From Salinisphaera hydrothermalis (GTDB taxonomy: Bacteria; Pseudomonadota; Gammaproteobacteria; Nevskiales; Salinisphaeraceae), in NCBI RefSeq assembly GCF_040361195.1, contig NZ_APNE01000020.1: a DNA stretch of 64,000 nucleotides, one strand, 5' to 3'. Both the position numbers and the translations under genes were made by a program. The notes under the pieces are model-generated. The model made no database searches. It worked only from the letters and a program-made list of their open reading frames with translations, and was not told the DNA's origin. This document shows, one piece after another, positions 18,310 through 27,146 of this stretch. Within the stretch, counting starts at the first letter, position 1. Every line of letters begins with the position of its first letter.

Positions 18310-18338
18310 TTGACAGCCGCGCGAGCGGGCCGTAATTT
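18310..18338 (+). promoter_or_regulatory. Sigma-70 promoter of the ilvGM operon
   Basis: A consensus -35 TTGACA (18310-18315), a 17-bp spacer and -10 TAATTT (18333-18338). Transcription would start near 18345, just upstream of the leader peptide. Confidence 0.8.
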
Positions 18339-18378
18339 CTGGGCCAGTTGTAATCGGATGCAGGCAAAGCCGCACGCC

Positions 18379-18471
18379 ATGCTGTTCAATCTCGTCAACG
18401 TACGCGTCGTAGGCGCCCTGGTGGTACTCGTACCCGCCGGGGGTTTTGGCGTGCGTGAAAGGATGAGATAA
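18379..18471 (+). CDS. ilvL: ilv leader peptide, Val/Leu-rich (30 aa)
   Basis: A 30-codon ORF begins MLFNLVNVRVVGALVVLV, with 8 valines and 4 leucines and no isoleucine, followed by PAGGFGVRERMR and TAA. It lies between the promoter and the terminator before acetolactate synthase, exactly where an attenuation leader should be. Stalling at Val/Leu codons when charged tRNA is scarce would free downstream RNA to pair. An in-frame ATG at 18358 could extend it by seven residues. Its role is inferred from composition and position, by analogy with E. coli ilvL. Confidence 0.8.
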   Translation: MLFNLVNVRVVGALVVLVPAGGFGVRERMR

Positions 18472-18536
18472 ACCGACATCCGACAATCAGGCACTCCGAA
18501 GCCCCCGGCACCGCAAGGTTCCGGGGGCTTTTTTTT
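18436..18536 (+). promoter_or_regulatory. ilv attenuator: antiterminator and Rho-independent terminator
   Basis: The terminator is a 10-bp stem AAGCCCCCGG/CCGGGGGCTT (18499-18508 with 18521-18530) followed by eight T residues to 18536. The segment GCCGGGGG at 18436-18443, inside the leader ORF, is perfectly complementary to CCCCCGGC at 18502-18509, so it can form the competing antiterminator. This is the layout of amino-acid attenuation. Confidence 0.8.
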
Positions 18537-18571
18537 GGCCGCTCGACAGACCGACTCGTGGAAGACAAGCA

Positions 18572-20290
18572 ATGAACGCAGCACAGCAGATTCTGGAGAT
18601 TTTCGAGGCCCACGGCATCGATACCGTGTTCGGCTACCCCGGCGGATGCATCATGCCGCTCTACGATGCGCTGGTGGACAGCGTCGGGATTACGCATGTG
18701 TTGTGCCGGCACGAACAGGGCTGTGCGCTGGCGGCCGACGGCTATGCGAGATCCAGCGGCCGGGTGGGCGTGGCCATTGCTACCTCCGGGCCGGGTGCGA
18801 CCAACCTCATTACCGGTGTGGCCAACGCCCATCGCGATTCGGTGCCGATGGTGGTGATCACGGGGCAGGCGCCATCGGCGCTGATCGGCACGGACGCGTT
18901 CCAGGAAGTCGACGTGCTCGGTATGACGCTGGATATCGTCAAGCACAGCGCGCTCGTCACCCGGGCCGAAGAGGTCGGGCCAGCCATCGACGAGGCCTTG
19001 CGGCTGGCTGCCAGCGGCCGACCTGGTCCGGTGTGGATCGATATCCCGAAGGATGTGCTGCAGGGCCAGGTGACGGCGATGGCGCGGATCGAGCGGGCCG
19101 CCGTGCCCGGTCGCGCGCCCCGTCAGGGGCCGTCACATACTGAGGTGGCAGCCATCGTCGACATGTTGCGTCGGGCCCGACGGCCGCTGCTCTATAGCGG
19201 CGGCGGTGTGAGCCGGGCCGGCGCCGAAGCGGCGTTCCGGGCGTTTGCCGAAACCTCGGGGCTGCCGCATGTGCATAGTCTCAACGGCATCGGTAACGCG
19301 GGGCGAGCGCATGCGGAGGACTTGGGCATGCTCGGCATGCATGGCTCCAAGGCGGCCAATCAGGCCGTCGATGCCTGCGATCTGTTGTTGGTGGTCGGGG
19401 CCCGGCTCGACGATCGCGCCACCGGGCAGCTCGATGGGTTCGCACCGAACGCGCGCCTGATTCATCTGGATATCGACGCGGCTGAACTGAACAAGCGACG
19501 CGGTGCCGAATTGGGGTTTCGCGGCGAGTTGTCGCCCCTGTTGTTGGCTTTGACGGATCGGTTGGCCGAGCGGCCGCTTGCGATTGCGGCCTGGCGACGC
19601 CGGTGTCGCGATTGGCGCGCGCGTGACGGTTTTGCCGCCGCCTTGCCGGCCGATGCACAGGCGCCGATCGGTGGGCCGGCGTTCGTGCGGGCGCTATCGG
19701 ATGCGGCGCCGGCCGATGCGATCGTGGCCTGCGACGTCGGGCAGCACCAGATGTGGGTGGCCCAGCATTTCGTCTTCGATGCGCCGCGCCATCATCTGAG
19801 CAGCGGCGGTCTCGGTACGATGGGCTACGGCCTGCCGGCGGCGATCGGTGCCCAGTTCGCGCATCCGGCGCGGACCGTCATCAATATCGCCGGCGATGGC
19901 TCGTTCATGATGAATGTGCAGGAACTGGCGACGATCCGTCGCCACCGCCTGCCGGTGAAGATCGTGGTGGCCGACAACGCCTGTCTGGGCATGGTGCGCC
20001 AGCAACAGGAGCTGTTCTACGACAACCGCGAAAGCCAGATCGATCTGGACGACAATCCTGATTTCGCCGCATTGGCCGCGGCCTTCGATATTCCAACGCA
20101 CCGTGTGACGCGGTGGGGCGAGGTCGATGCCGGCCTGCGGGCGTTGTTCGATGCGCCCGGCGCGGCCCTGCTGCATGTGGCGATCGATCGGGCCGACAAC
20201 GTGTGGCCAACCGTCGCGCCCGGCCGGGCCAATCGCGACATGCTGCACGCCGTTCCTGCCGCCATCCCGGCGGCCGCTGCCGAGGCCTGA
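18572..20290 (+). CDS. ilvG: Acetolactate synthase large subunit
   Basis: A 572-residue ThDP enzyme joining pyruvate with pyruvate or 2-ketobutyrate, the first step of Val/Leu/Ile synthesis. It has the AHAS layout: N-terminal ThDP-Pyr domain with GYPGG (21-25) and catalytic Glu48 in RHEQG, a central FAD-binding domain, and a C-terminal PP domain with GDG (AGDGSFMMN) and downstream NACLGMVRQQQELF. The small subunit follows after 3 bp. Length and pairing with a short ACT subunit fit IlvG (AHAS II). Controlled by the upstream attenuator. Confidence 0.95.
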   Translation: MNAAQQILEIFEAHGIDTVFGYPGGCIMPLYDALVDSVGITHVLCRHEQGCALAADGYARSSGRVGVAIATSGPGATNLITGVANAHRDSVPMVVITGQAPSALIGTDAFQEVDVLGMTLDIVKHSALVTRAEEVGPAIDEALRLAASGRPGPVWIDIPKDVLQGQVTAMARIERAAVPGRAPRQGPSHTEVAAIVDMLRRARRPLLYSGGGVSRAGAEAAFRAFAETSGLPHVHSLNGIGNAGRAHAEDLGMLGMHGSKAANQAVDACDLLLVVGARLDDRATGQLDGFAPNARLIHLDIDAAELNKRRGAELGFRGELSPLLLALTDRLAERPLAIAAWRRRCRDWRARDGFAAALPADAQAPIGGPAFVRALSDAAPADAIVACDVGQHQMWVAQHFVFDAPRHHLSSGGLGTMGYGLPAAIGAQFAHPARTVINIAGDGSFMMNVQELATIRRHRLPVKIVVADNACLGMVRQQQELFYDNRESQIDLDDNPDFAALAAAFDIPTHRVTRWGEVDAGLRALFDAPGAALLHVAIDRADNVWPTVAPGRANRDMLHAVPAAIPAAAAEA

Positions 20291-20293
20291 GAC

Positions 20294-20569
20294 ATGTCCG
20301 AGCCCAATACCGAAATACATCGCTTTACCTGTCGCCTCGATTTCGAACCGGCCGGTCTGGAACGACTGTTTCAGGTCGTGCGCCGTCGCGGATTCGTGAT
20401 CGAGCGCGTGCACGCGGCCCATGAGGCGGATCAGCTGCATGTGGACCTCACGGTCTCCGGTGCGCGCTCGGCCGAGACGCTGCGTGCGCAGCTGGAAAAG
20501 CTTCATGTCGTGCGCTCAGTGCAACGGCCGTTGGACCGATGTTTCGTAGTGGAATCCCGCTCGGCTTGA
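20294..20569 (+). CDS. ilvM: Acetolactate synthase small subunit (IlvM-like)
   Basis: A 91-residue single ACT domain, beginning MSEPNTEIHRFTCRLDFEPA with the core LERLFQVVRRRGFVIERVH, ending LDRCFVVE. Short size matches IlvM rather than the longer IlvH/IlvN. It stimulates the large subunit. Starts 3 bp after ilvG, so the two are co-transcribed. No ilvE, ilvD or ilvA follows, unlike the E. coli operon. Confidence 0.9.
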   Translation: MSEPNTEIHRFTCRLDFEPAGLERLFQVVRRRGFVIERVHAAHEADQLHVDLTVSGARSAETLRAQLEKLHVVRSVQRPLDRCFVVESRSA

Positions 20570-20692
20570 TGTCGCCGCGTCGACGTGGAGTGCGCCGAAT
20601 GCTGTTGTAAACTGGACGGACGACGCCTTCGATAACGCCCCCGCGGGGCCCGGCGTAAAAATCAGGTGAACAGGCTGACGAGGGGGATCGTG

Positions 20693-21781
20693 ATGAGCCT
20701 GGCAGCGGATGCGCGTCGCACCACGGCGCATGCAGCGTTCTGGATGATGACGCGCCGGGTCACGATTCTGGCGGCGAGCGTCGATATCGTGTTCTTCGTC
20801 TTTTTTCTATGGGCCGGTTCGCCCTTGCTGGCGTGGTTGAATGTGCTGAGCGTCGGGCTCTATGGGGCGGCCAACCGACTGCTCGTATGGCGATGGAATC
20901 GCAGCGCGTTGTTGCTGATCTGGCTCGAAGTGATCGGCCATGCCGTCATCGGTAGCCTCTGCGTCGGTTGGGACGCCGGGTTCAACTACTACCTGTTAAT
21001 GTTCATTCCCGCGATCATGGTCAGCGGCGACTGGCCACGGGTGGCGGCGCCGCTGGCGATGTTGTTCGCGATCTACCTCGGACTGCATGCAGTGTCGAAT
21101 CAACTCGGCCCGCTCGTGCCGATCGATGACACCGCGCTCGCGTTACTCAACGTCTTCAACGTGTCGATATTCTTCGCGATGGCGAGCTATACCGCGCGGT
21201 TCTATTATCTGCTCGTGCGGCGCACCGAGGGGCGCCTGCGCGAACACGCGACCCGGGATACGCTGACCCAGCTGTTCAACCGCCGCCATCTGCTGGAGAT
21301 CGCCGAGGGCGAGCTGGCACGCGCCCGGCGTGACGACACGCCGTTGTCGTTGGTGATCGTGGATATCGATCACTTCAAGCAAATCAACGACGAGCTCGGG
21401 CATGATGTCGGCGACCGGGTACTTGTTCACGTCAGCGGGCTGTTCCAGGCTTGTTGTCGCGCGTCCGATACGGTTGCCCGCTGGGGTGGCGAGGAATTTC
21501 TGTTTCTGCTGCCGAATACCGGCATTGAAGCCGCGCTGGACTTTGCACGGCGCGTGCGCGTCGCTGTGGCACGTCATCCGCTGGTAATGGAAGCGCCAAC
21601 CGAGGTGGCCTGCACCGTATCGCTCGGCGTGGCCAGCCTCGCCCCCGGTGAAACGCTGGAAGCCGCCATCGTACGGGCCGACCGAGCCCTGTACGAAAGC
21701 AAGATGGCCGGGCGCAACCGGGTGACACCGGCCCCGGCGGCGGCGCCCGAAGTGCCGCTGGCAGAAGACCTCGCCTGTTGA
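20693..21781 (+). CDS. Membrane diguanylate cyclase (GGEEF)
   Basis: A 362-residue protein with five or six N-terminal membrane helices (about 25-180) of unrecognised sensor type and a C-terminal GGDEF domain from RDTLTQLFNRRHL. The active loop is ARWGGEEF and an RASD I-site lies five residues before it, so active and feedback-inhibited. The ATG at 20693 follows GAGGGGG by 6; a GTG at 20666 would add nine residues. The proline/alanine tail is low complexity. Nothing else is seen in 21782-22057. Confidence 0.9.
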   Translation: MSLAADARRTTAHAAFWMMTRRVTILAASVDIVFFVFFLWAGSPLLAWLNVLSVGLYGAANRLLVWRWNRSALLLIWLEVIGHAVIGSLCVGWDAGFNYYLLMFIPAIMVSGDWPRVAAPLAMLFAIYLGLHAVSNQLGPLVPIDDTALALLNVFNVSIFFAMASYTARFYYLLVRRTEGRLREHATRDTLTQLFNRRHLLEIAEGELARARRDDTPLSLVIVDIDHFKQINDELGHDVGDRVLVHVSGLFQACCRASDTVARWGGEEFLFLLPNTGIEAALDFARRVRVAVARHPLVMEAPTEVACTVSLGVASLAPGETLEAAIVRADRALYESKMAGRNRVTPAPAAAPEVPLAEDLAC

Positions 21782-22057
21782 AGCCGCGTGGCGTGGCCCG
21801 CGCCGCCAAAAGGTGGCCGCTCCGGCCCCGTGGCCGCCTCGGCATAGACATCGCACGACAGATACAGCACGCCCCAAGCAACGTGCGGGCCAGGTTGAGA
21901 TCGGGATCGTCAATGAGGATCGTGAACGCGACGCGGTCGCCGGCGGGCGTTATCGGTCTGGTCGCCTGCCTGCTTGTGTAGACTCATTATCCGGAAGCCC
22001 GGCGGTCGCCGCCCCGGGCATGGAAGTGACCCATAGGCCGCTACAAGGAGAATGCCG

Positions 22058-22567
22058 GTGTCGCCGGGTGAACGTATCGAAACCGTGATCGAGCGCTTGA
22101 TCTATGCGTCGCGCTGGGTGCTCGCTCCGATCTACCTCGGGCTCAGCCTTGCGCTGGTGGCGTTGGGCATCAAGTTTTTCCAGGAAATTCTCCACGTGCT
22201 GCCGCATATCCTGGCCATCAAGGAGACCGATCTGGTGCTGCTCGTGCTCACGTTGATCGATCTTGCGCTCGTGGGCGGCCTGATCGTGATGGTGATGCTG
22301 TCGAGCTACGAAAGTTTCGTCTCGCGGCTCGACCTGGCCTCGGATTCGGACAAGCTCGACTGGCTCGGCCGGATGGACTATACGAGTCTCAAGAACAAGG
22401 TCGCGTCTTCGATCGTCGCGATCTCGTCGATCCATCTGCTCAAGATATTCATGAACACGCCCAACGTGGCCGAGTCGAACCTCATGTGGTACGTGATTAT
22501 TCATATCACGTTCGTCGTTTCGGCTTTTGCCATGGGGATACTGGACAAGCTCACGCGGCATCACTGA
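22058..22567 (+). CDS. yqhA: YqhA-type membrane protein (UPF0114)
   Basis: A 169-residue inner-membrane protein of the UPF0114 family, with three or four helices including YASRWVLAPIYLGLSLALV and LIDLALVGGLIVMVMLSSYE. The GTG at 22058 is preferred: AAGGAG ends 7 bases before it but only 1 base before the ATG at 22052. Function is unknown. Its stop overlaps the convergent EF-hand gene by 7 bp. Confidence 0.87.
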   Translation: MSPGERIETVIERLIYASRWVLAPIYLGLSLALVALGIKFFQEILHVLPHILAIKETDLVLLVLTLIDLALVGGLIVMVMLSSYESFVSRLDLASDSDKLDWLGRMDYTSLKNKVASSIVAISSIHLLKIFMNTPNVAESNLMWYVIIHITFVVSAFAMGILDKLTRHH

Positions 22568-22950
22568 CCGTTCGTGCCACCGGCGCCGAACAGGCCGTTG
22601 GCACGGGCTTCACGATACTCGCGGCGCGTCCAGCGGCCGTTGCGATCGCGGTCGTAGGCGCGAAATACGCCATCGTAGAATTCCTTGGAGTCGATCTCGC
22701 CGTCGCCGTTGCGGTCCCAGTCGCTGAATTGTTGTTTCTTGAACGGCAGCCGCTCGAATTCGTTGCGTTCGATCAGGCCGTTGTCGTTGCGATCCCAGCG
22801 GGCGTAGTCGTGGATCTGCCCATACAGCTCTTCTTTCTTGATATGCCCGTCGTGGTTGCGATCCAGCGAATCGAAGGAGGGCGCGGCGAGTGCCGGGCCG
22901 GCTGCCATGATCAACAGCATGGGCAGGGCGAGATAGAAAAAACGAGACAT
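22561..22950 (-). CDS. Secreted EF-hand calcium-binding protein
   Basis: A 129-residue protein. A signal peptide (about 1-22, cleaving at ALA-AP) is followed by four EF-hand-like loops: DRNHDGHIKKEE, DRNDNGLIERNE, DRNGDGEIDSKE and DRDRNGRWTRRE. Loops 1-3 have the 12-residue D-x-[DN]-x-[DG] pattern ending in Glu; the fourth has Trp-Thr before Arg-Glu and is weaker. Periplasmic Ca2+ binding is likely; a sensor or buffer role is unknown. Confidence 0.88.
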   Translation of the reverse strand: MSRFFYLALPMLLIMAAGPALAAPSFDSLDRNHDGHIKKEELYGQIHDYARWDRNDNGLIERNEFERLPFKKQQFSDWDRNGDGEIDSKEFYDGVFRAYDRDRNGRWTRREYREARANGLFGAGGTNGQ

Positions 22951-23096
22951 GACGAAACGTCGGTGCGAATGAGGCCCCCGAGGCTAGCCCCGGGGAATGC
23001 CCTGCAACCATCCGGTAGAGCACGGGTAGGTGCAGGGTAGGGTTCGGCGTGATGCTGGCCGGGCATTCACGACATGGCTCAATTGAGGAGTACCTC

Positions 23097-23258
23097 ATGG
23101 CGATCAAACCCAACGACCGACAGCGCCGGGAAGACGACCCGATCAAGGAAGATCCGTCGCGCCCCCGGCGTGGCAGCCAGGATGAAACGAACCGTCACAG
23201 CGAAGGCCCGGCCGATCCGCACGACGATGACGCCGATAACGGAGACGACGACCGCTGA
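23097..23258 (+). CDS. Small acidic hydrophilic protein (53 aa)
   Basis: A 53-residue protein beginning MAIKPNDRQRREDDPIKEDP and ending in an aspartate-rich stretch. A GAGGAG ribosome site lies 6 bases before the ATG at 23097. It appears disordered with no hydrophobic core. I do not recognise the family; the strong start signal is the main support for a real gene. Confidence 0.6.
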   Translation: MAIKPNDRQRREDDPIKEDPSRPRRGSQDETNRHSEGPADPHDDDADNGDDDR

Positions 23259-23340
23259 GGTCCCGGGCTGGTATATTGCGCGCCGGTGATCGGCGCCAGG
23301 GCCGATCCACCCGGAGCAACCGATAGCCAAGGACGGCCCG

Positions 23341-24045
23341 ATGCCTCTCGACGACCACCAGCACCGCGCCTTTCGCGCACTCGCCGGCGAAACCGAAGGC
23401 ATCGACACCGAGGTCTATGCGCGTTTCGACAAGGACCCGCTGGAGCCCATCATCGGGCTTGGGCGGCCTGATGCGCGCATCGGTTTTTTCGGGCGCGATC
23501 CCGGGCGCGATGAAGTCCGCTACGGCGAGCCGTTCATCGGGGCCGGCGGCCAGCTCGTGCGCCGCACGATCTACGAATATCTCCACGGCGAGCCGATGCC
23601 GGATTTCGAGACATCGCGCGAACTCGGCCGCGAGTTTTTCTGGATCAACACGGTGCCCTACAAACCGGTGGGCAACAAAGCCTGGTCGATGAAGGTCAAG
23701 CGGCGTTTTCATCCCTTGATGAACGCGTTGCTGATCGAGCAATGGCAGGGCCGCTCGCTGATCACGCTAGGGCGTGAAGCGTTTCTGTGGTTCGGTATCG
23801 ACCAGTCGAAAGCCGAGCGTCAGCGTATCGAAGCGTTCTGGAAGAGCGCGGATCGCTTCGAGTCGTCGATCGACGTCGTGCTGGCCACCGAAAACGGGAC
23901 GTCCGCGACGTTTACGCTTTACCCGCTGCCCCATCCGTCGCCGTTGAACGCGACCTGGTACGCACGCTTCCCCGATCTGCTAAGGGGACGCCTGCGCGCG
24001 CTCGACGCCCGCCCCGGCCGGCTGGCGCTCGACGCGACGCGCTAA
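23341..24045 (+). CDS. Uracil-DNA glycosylase superfamily protein
   Basis: A 234-residue single-domain protein with the UDG fold pattern: IGFFGRDPGRDEVRYGEPFIGAGGQLVRR (key parts GRDPGRDEVRYGEPF and GAGG), FFWINTVPYKP and a late LYPLPHPSPLNATWYARFP holding the catalytic-site HPSP loop. Such enzymes excise uracil or related bases, or act as glycosylase-like processing proteins. The canonical GQDPYH water-activating loop is GRDPGRD here, closer to families 4-6; exact specificity is unclear. Starts at 23341 after a weak site. Confidence 0.82.
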   Translation: MPLDDHQHRAFRALAGETEGIDTEVYARFDKDPLEPIIGLGRPDARIGFFGRDPGRDEVRYGEPFIGAGGQLVRRTIYEYLHGEPMPDFETSRELGREFFWINTVPYKPVGNKAWSMKVKRRFHPLMNALLIEQWQGRSLITLGREAFLWFGIDQSKAERQRIEAFWKSADRFESSIDVVLATENGTSATFTLYPLPHPSPLNATWYARFPDLLRGRLRALDARPGRLALDATR

Positions 24046-24079
24046 CGGCGCCGGCCGGCCCGGACGGATTGCCGGCGAC

Positions 24080-24274
24080 TCAGTCGGTGCCCTGGGTCAG
24101 GGCTTCGGCCACTGCGGGCGCATCCTGGAAGTGCCGACCCTCGAACGAGCGAAGCCGCGTCAACAGTTCTTCCGGGGCGTCGTTGCCGGCCGCCACGCCG
24201 GCCAGTTCGCCGCCGGTGGCAGGGAACTCGGCGCCTTCGAGATAAGTGGCAACCTGGGTCGGATCGTAGGCCAT
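24080..24274 (-). CDS. DUF2795 small protein
   Basis: A 64-residue protein: AYDPTQVATYLEGAEFPATGG, then ELLTRLRSFEGRHFQDAPAVAEAL. It matches the DUF2795 pattern of short helical proteins (LKGVDYPA...LRALPDREYDGPDAVSQAV). No function is known. Confidence 0.75.
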   Translation of the reverse strand: MAYDPTQVATYLEGAEFPATGGELAGVAAGNDAPEELLTRLRSFEGRHFQDAPAVAEALTQGTD

Positions 24275-24360
24275 GTCGGATTCCTTCTCAGTGGAAATGA
24301 AGCGTCTTCCATCCGACCAATATGGAAACGTCGCTACAACCGGGGAATCTACCGATCGCC

Positions 24361-24756
24361 CTACGAGTCGGATTGCTCGTGGGGCACCGCTCGCCAGTGG
24401 CCGTCGTCGCGGTGTTCGAGCAACAAGTCGCGGGTGAGCGTGTCGCTGCCGTTCGGCGTGACCAGGTCGTAGCGCACGCGCATGTCGTAGTCGCCGTCGT
24501 CGAGGCGTTGCTGCTCGAGCACCGTCACATGTTCAACACGGACGTCCTTCGGATCGGGTGATCCGAGCGCCCGCAGCAGATGGACCGCCGAATTGCCGCC
24601 GAGCGTGCTGGCCAGCGAATCCACTTTCGATAGATCGGATCGAACATTGGCCTGGATGGCTGCTCGCAGGTCGTCGCCGCTCGGGCCGCGGGCACAGCCG
24701 GCGGTCAGAGCGATCAGGGTAACGAGAGCAGCGACAAGGAAACGACGCGCGTCCAT
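24361..24756 (-). CDS. Lipoprotein, unknown function
   Basis: A 131-residue protein with signal MDARRFLVAALVTLIALTAGC and a lipobox (LTAGC) at Cys21, so probably anchored to an outer membrane. The mature part contains DLRAAIQANVRSDLSKVDSL and an EHVTVLEQQRLDDGDYDMRV beta segment ending in DGHWRAV. It resembles small periplasmic stress lipoproteins only in a general way. Start could be ATG at 24777; 24756 fits the signal. Confidence 0.7.
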   Translation of the reverse strand: MDARRFLVAALVTLIALTAGCARGPSGDDLRAAIQANVRSDLSKVDSLASTLGGNSAVHLLRALGSPDPKDVRVEHVTVLEQQRLDDGDYDMRVRYDLVTPNGSDTLTRDLLLEHRDDGHWRAVPHEQSDS

Positions 24757-24845
24757 GCTGTAATCCGCAATCCGCATCGAGAGACATGGCGACAATTTGA
24801 ACGAACTTGTCTGCACGCTGCATGAACCGTCGCGGGCATGCCGGT

Positions 24846-25580
24846 TCAGCCGCCGGTCTCGGTCTCGGTCTCGCGCCTGGGCATGAAGGCCGACAGCGAT
24901 TGGCGTTGGCGCCCTGCGGCATCGAAGTTGGCGGGCGCCAGCCAGGCCGTGAGCGTGCTGTCGATTGCCGGCCATTCGCGATCGATGATCGAGAACCACG
25001 CGGTATCGCGACTGCGGCCGTTATAGACCACGGCCTGGCGGAATACCCCCTCGAACTGAAAACCGAGTCGTGCGGCGGCGCGGCGCGATGGGGCATTCAG
25101 CGCATCGCATTTCCATTCGTAGCGTCGATAGCCGAGTTCGAACGCACGCCGCATCATGAGCGCCATGGCCTCGGTGGCAGCCGGCGTCTGCCGCAATCGA
25201 TGCGTGAAATGCAGATGGCCGACTTCGATCGCGCCGTTGGGCGGGTCGATGCGCAAATAGCTGGCCACGCCGATCGGCTGGTTGTCCTGAGCATCCACGA
25301 TGGCAAAGAACAGCGGATCGTCGCCGGCGGCCACATCGGCAACCCAGGCGCGATACGCCGCGGCCGATTGGAACGGGCCGTAGCCGAGATAAGTCCAGCC
25401 GGACGGATCGTCGTCGATCGCGATCTGTTCGTACAGGGTCGCGGCATGCCGTGTTGGCGATAGCGGTTCGAGGCGACAGAAACGCCCGGCCATCGGTTCG
25501 CGGGCGGGCTGGGGCGGCGCCTGCCAGTTGGGCAGAGCAGGGCCGATCGGCTGGCCGTGGGCGTTGGTCGTGGCGGACAT
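24846..25580 (-). CDS. GNAT-family N-acetyltransferase
   Basis: A 244-residue acetyltransferase, RimJ/RimL-like. It opens MSATTNAHGQPIGPALPNWQ. The fold shows RFCRLEPLSPTRHAATLYEQ, a conserved LNAPSRRAAARLGFQFEGVF (acetyl-CoA contact and terminal helix) and VVYNGRSRDTAWFSIID. It would transfer acetyl from acetyl-CoA to an amine; the target is unknown. Divergent from the MocR gene with a 66-bp gap. Confidence 0.85.
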   Translation of the reverse strand: MSATTNAHGQPIGPALPNWQAPPQPAREPMAGRFCRLEPLSPTRHAATLYEQIAIDDDPSGWTYLGYGPFQSAAAYRAWVADVAAGDDPLFFAIVDAQDNQPIGVASYLRIDPPNGAIEVGHLHFTHRLRQTPAATEAMALMMRRAFELGYRRYEWKCDALNAPSRRAAARLGFQFEGVFRQAVVYNGRSRDTAWFSIIDREWPAIDSTLTAWLAPANFDAAGRQRQSLSAFMPRRETETETGG

Positions 25581-25646
25581 GATAATCGTGGACGGACGTG
25601 ACGGGGCCAGTCTGCAAGCGCGCCGGTTCCAGCGTAAGATCCAGTC

Positions 25647-27143
25647 ATGCCCGATTCGAAGGAACCAGTGCGTCGCGGCGCCAGCACCGACACCTGGATC
25701 GTGGATGGCCTGCGTCTGGCACTGGCTCGGCGCGAGGCGGACACAACGCTGGCGCGTTGTCTCTACGATGCGCTGCGCGGCTGGATTCAGTCCGGCGAGC
25801 TCGCGGCCGGCCGCTCGTTGCCGTCGTCGCGACGACTCGCGCGCGAGTTGGGTATCGGCCGCAATACGGCGTTGGCGGCACTCGATCATCTCGGCGCCGA
25901 AGGTTTTGTGGACACGCGCCCGGGGGCCGGGCTCTATGTGGCGGATATCGGGTTCCGGCGCCCGACCGGCGCGGCCGCGGATCGTACGTCGCGATCGGTC
26001 GGCCTGTCCCGACGAGGCCAGACGCTGCTGGCTTATTCCCGGGGCGGTCAAGGCAATCGCGGTGCGTTCGTCCCCGGCGTGCCGGCACTGGATGCGTTTC
26101 CCTGGGCGGCATGGCAACGCGTGCTGCGCCGCCACCGCACCCGACAACGCGGGCGCTGGCTGGATTACGGTGCTGAAGGAGGGCATCCGGCACTCAAGGC
26201 CGCGATCGCCGATTATGTGACCATCGCGCGCAACGTGCGATGCCGGGCCGACCAGATCCTCATTACCCACGGCGCCCAGCATGCGTTCGATCTGATCGCG
26301 CGGATGCTGTCGGACCCGGGGGACACGGCCTGGGTGGAGGAGCCGGGCTACGCTGGCGCGCGTGCGGCCTTCACGGCGGCCGGGTTGTCACTGGCGCCGG
26401 TGACGGTGGATGCGCACGGGCTCGATCCGGCGGCAGCGAAACCGGAATCGGCCCGCCCGAAGCTCATACATCTGACGCCATCAAACCAGTTTCCGATGGG
26501 CGTCACGCTGACGATGAGCCGACGGCAGGCGCTGCTCGACCTCGCGCGGCGACACGGGGCCTGGATCATCGAGGACGACTACGACAGCGAGTTTCGCTAC
26601 AGCTCGGCGCCGTTGTCGTCCCTGCAGGGGCTGACCGATGCCGGCGACGGCGGCGCGCCGGTGTTGTATGTCGGCACTTTCAGCAAGACGTTGTATCCCG
26701 GCCTGCGGCTCGGCTATGTCGTGTTGCCGCCCTCGCTGGTCGCGCCCATGCGTCGAGCCAATGTGCGCCAGTTCCGTGAAGGCGACTATATCGTGCAGGC
26801 CGCACTGGCGGCGTTCATGCACGAGGGGGGGTATGCCAAGCACGTGGCGCGTATGCGCCGGCTGTATCGGCAACGACAGGCCCGGCTGCGTGAGGCGCTG
26901 GGGCCGGCGGCCGAGCTGATGGGCGGCGACGCCGGTTTGCACGTCGTGCTGCGGCTGGCCTCGCAAGATGCCGAGCGCCGGCTGATCGAGGCGGCCGCGA
27001 CACAGGGTATCGCGCTTGTACCGCTGTCCGGATACTACGCCGAGGCGCCCGCCATGGCCGGTCTGGTGCTGGGTTACGCCAACGCGGATGAAACCGAGAT
27101 CGACCGGGCCGGGTGTTGGCTACGGCGTGAGCTTATGGGGTGA
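25647..27143 (+). CDS. MocR/PdxR-type GntR regulator with aminotransferase domain
   Basis: A 498-residue fusion. An N-terminal GntR winged helix (about 33-100: LYDALRGWIQSGELAAGRSLPSSRRLARELG, here by its core GRSLPSSRRLARELG) joins a fold-type I aminotransferase domain (about 135-495). The PLP lysine lies in GTFSKTLYPGLRLGY; DDYDSEFRY contains the usual Asp and Tyr. MocR proteins such as PdxR control vitamin B6 synthesis by binding PLP. Here the neighbour is a divergent acetyltransferase. Target and ligand are unknown. Confidence 0.9.
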   Translation: MPDSKEPVRRGASTDTWIVDGLRLALARREADTTLARCLYDALRGWIQSGELAAGRSLPSSRRLARELGIGRNTALAALDHLGAEGFVDTRPGAGLYVADIGFRRPTGAAADRTSRSVGLSRRGQTLLAYSRGGQGNRGAFVPGVPALDAFPWAAWQRVLRRHRTRQRGRWLDYGAEGGHPALKAAIADYVTIARNVRCRADQILITHGAQHAFDLIARMLSDPGDTAWVEEPGYAGARAAFTAAGLSLAPVTVDAHGLDPAAAKPESARPKLIHLTPSNQFPMGVTLTMSRRQALLDLARRHGAWIIEDDYDSEFRYSSAPLSSLQGLTDAGDGGAPVLYVGTFSKTLYPGLRLGYVVLPPSLVAPMRRANVRQFREGDYIVQAALAAFMHEGGYAKHVARMRRLYRQRQARLREALGPAAELMGGDAGLHVVLRLASQDAERRLIEAAATQGIALVPLSGYYAEAPAMAGLVLGYANADETEIDRAGCWLRRELMG

Positions 27144-27146
27144 CGC

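Noticed and set aside
17479..18471. 330-codon ORF overlapping the MATE gene in another frame
   Set aside because: The portion over MATE is an out-of-frame shadow. Only its last 30 codons, the ilv leader, have independent support.
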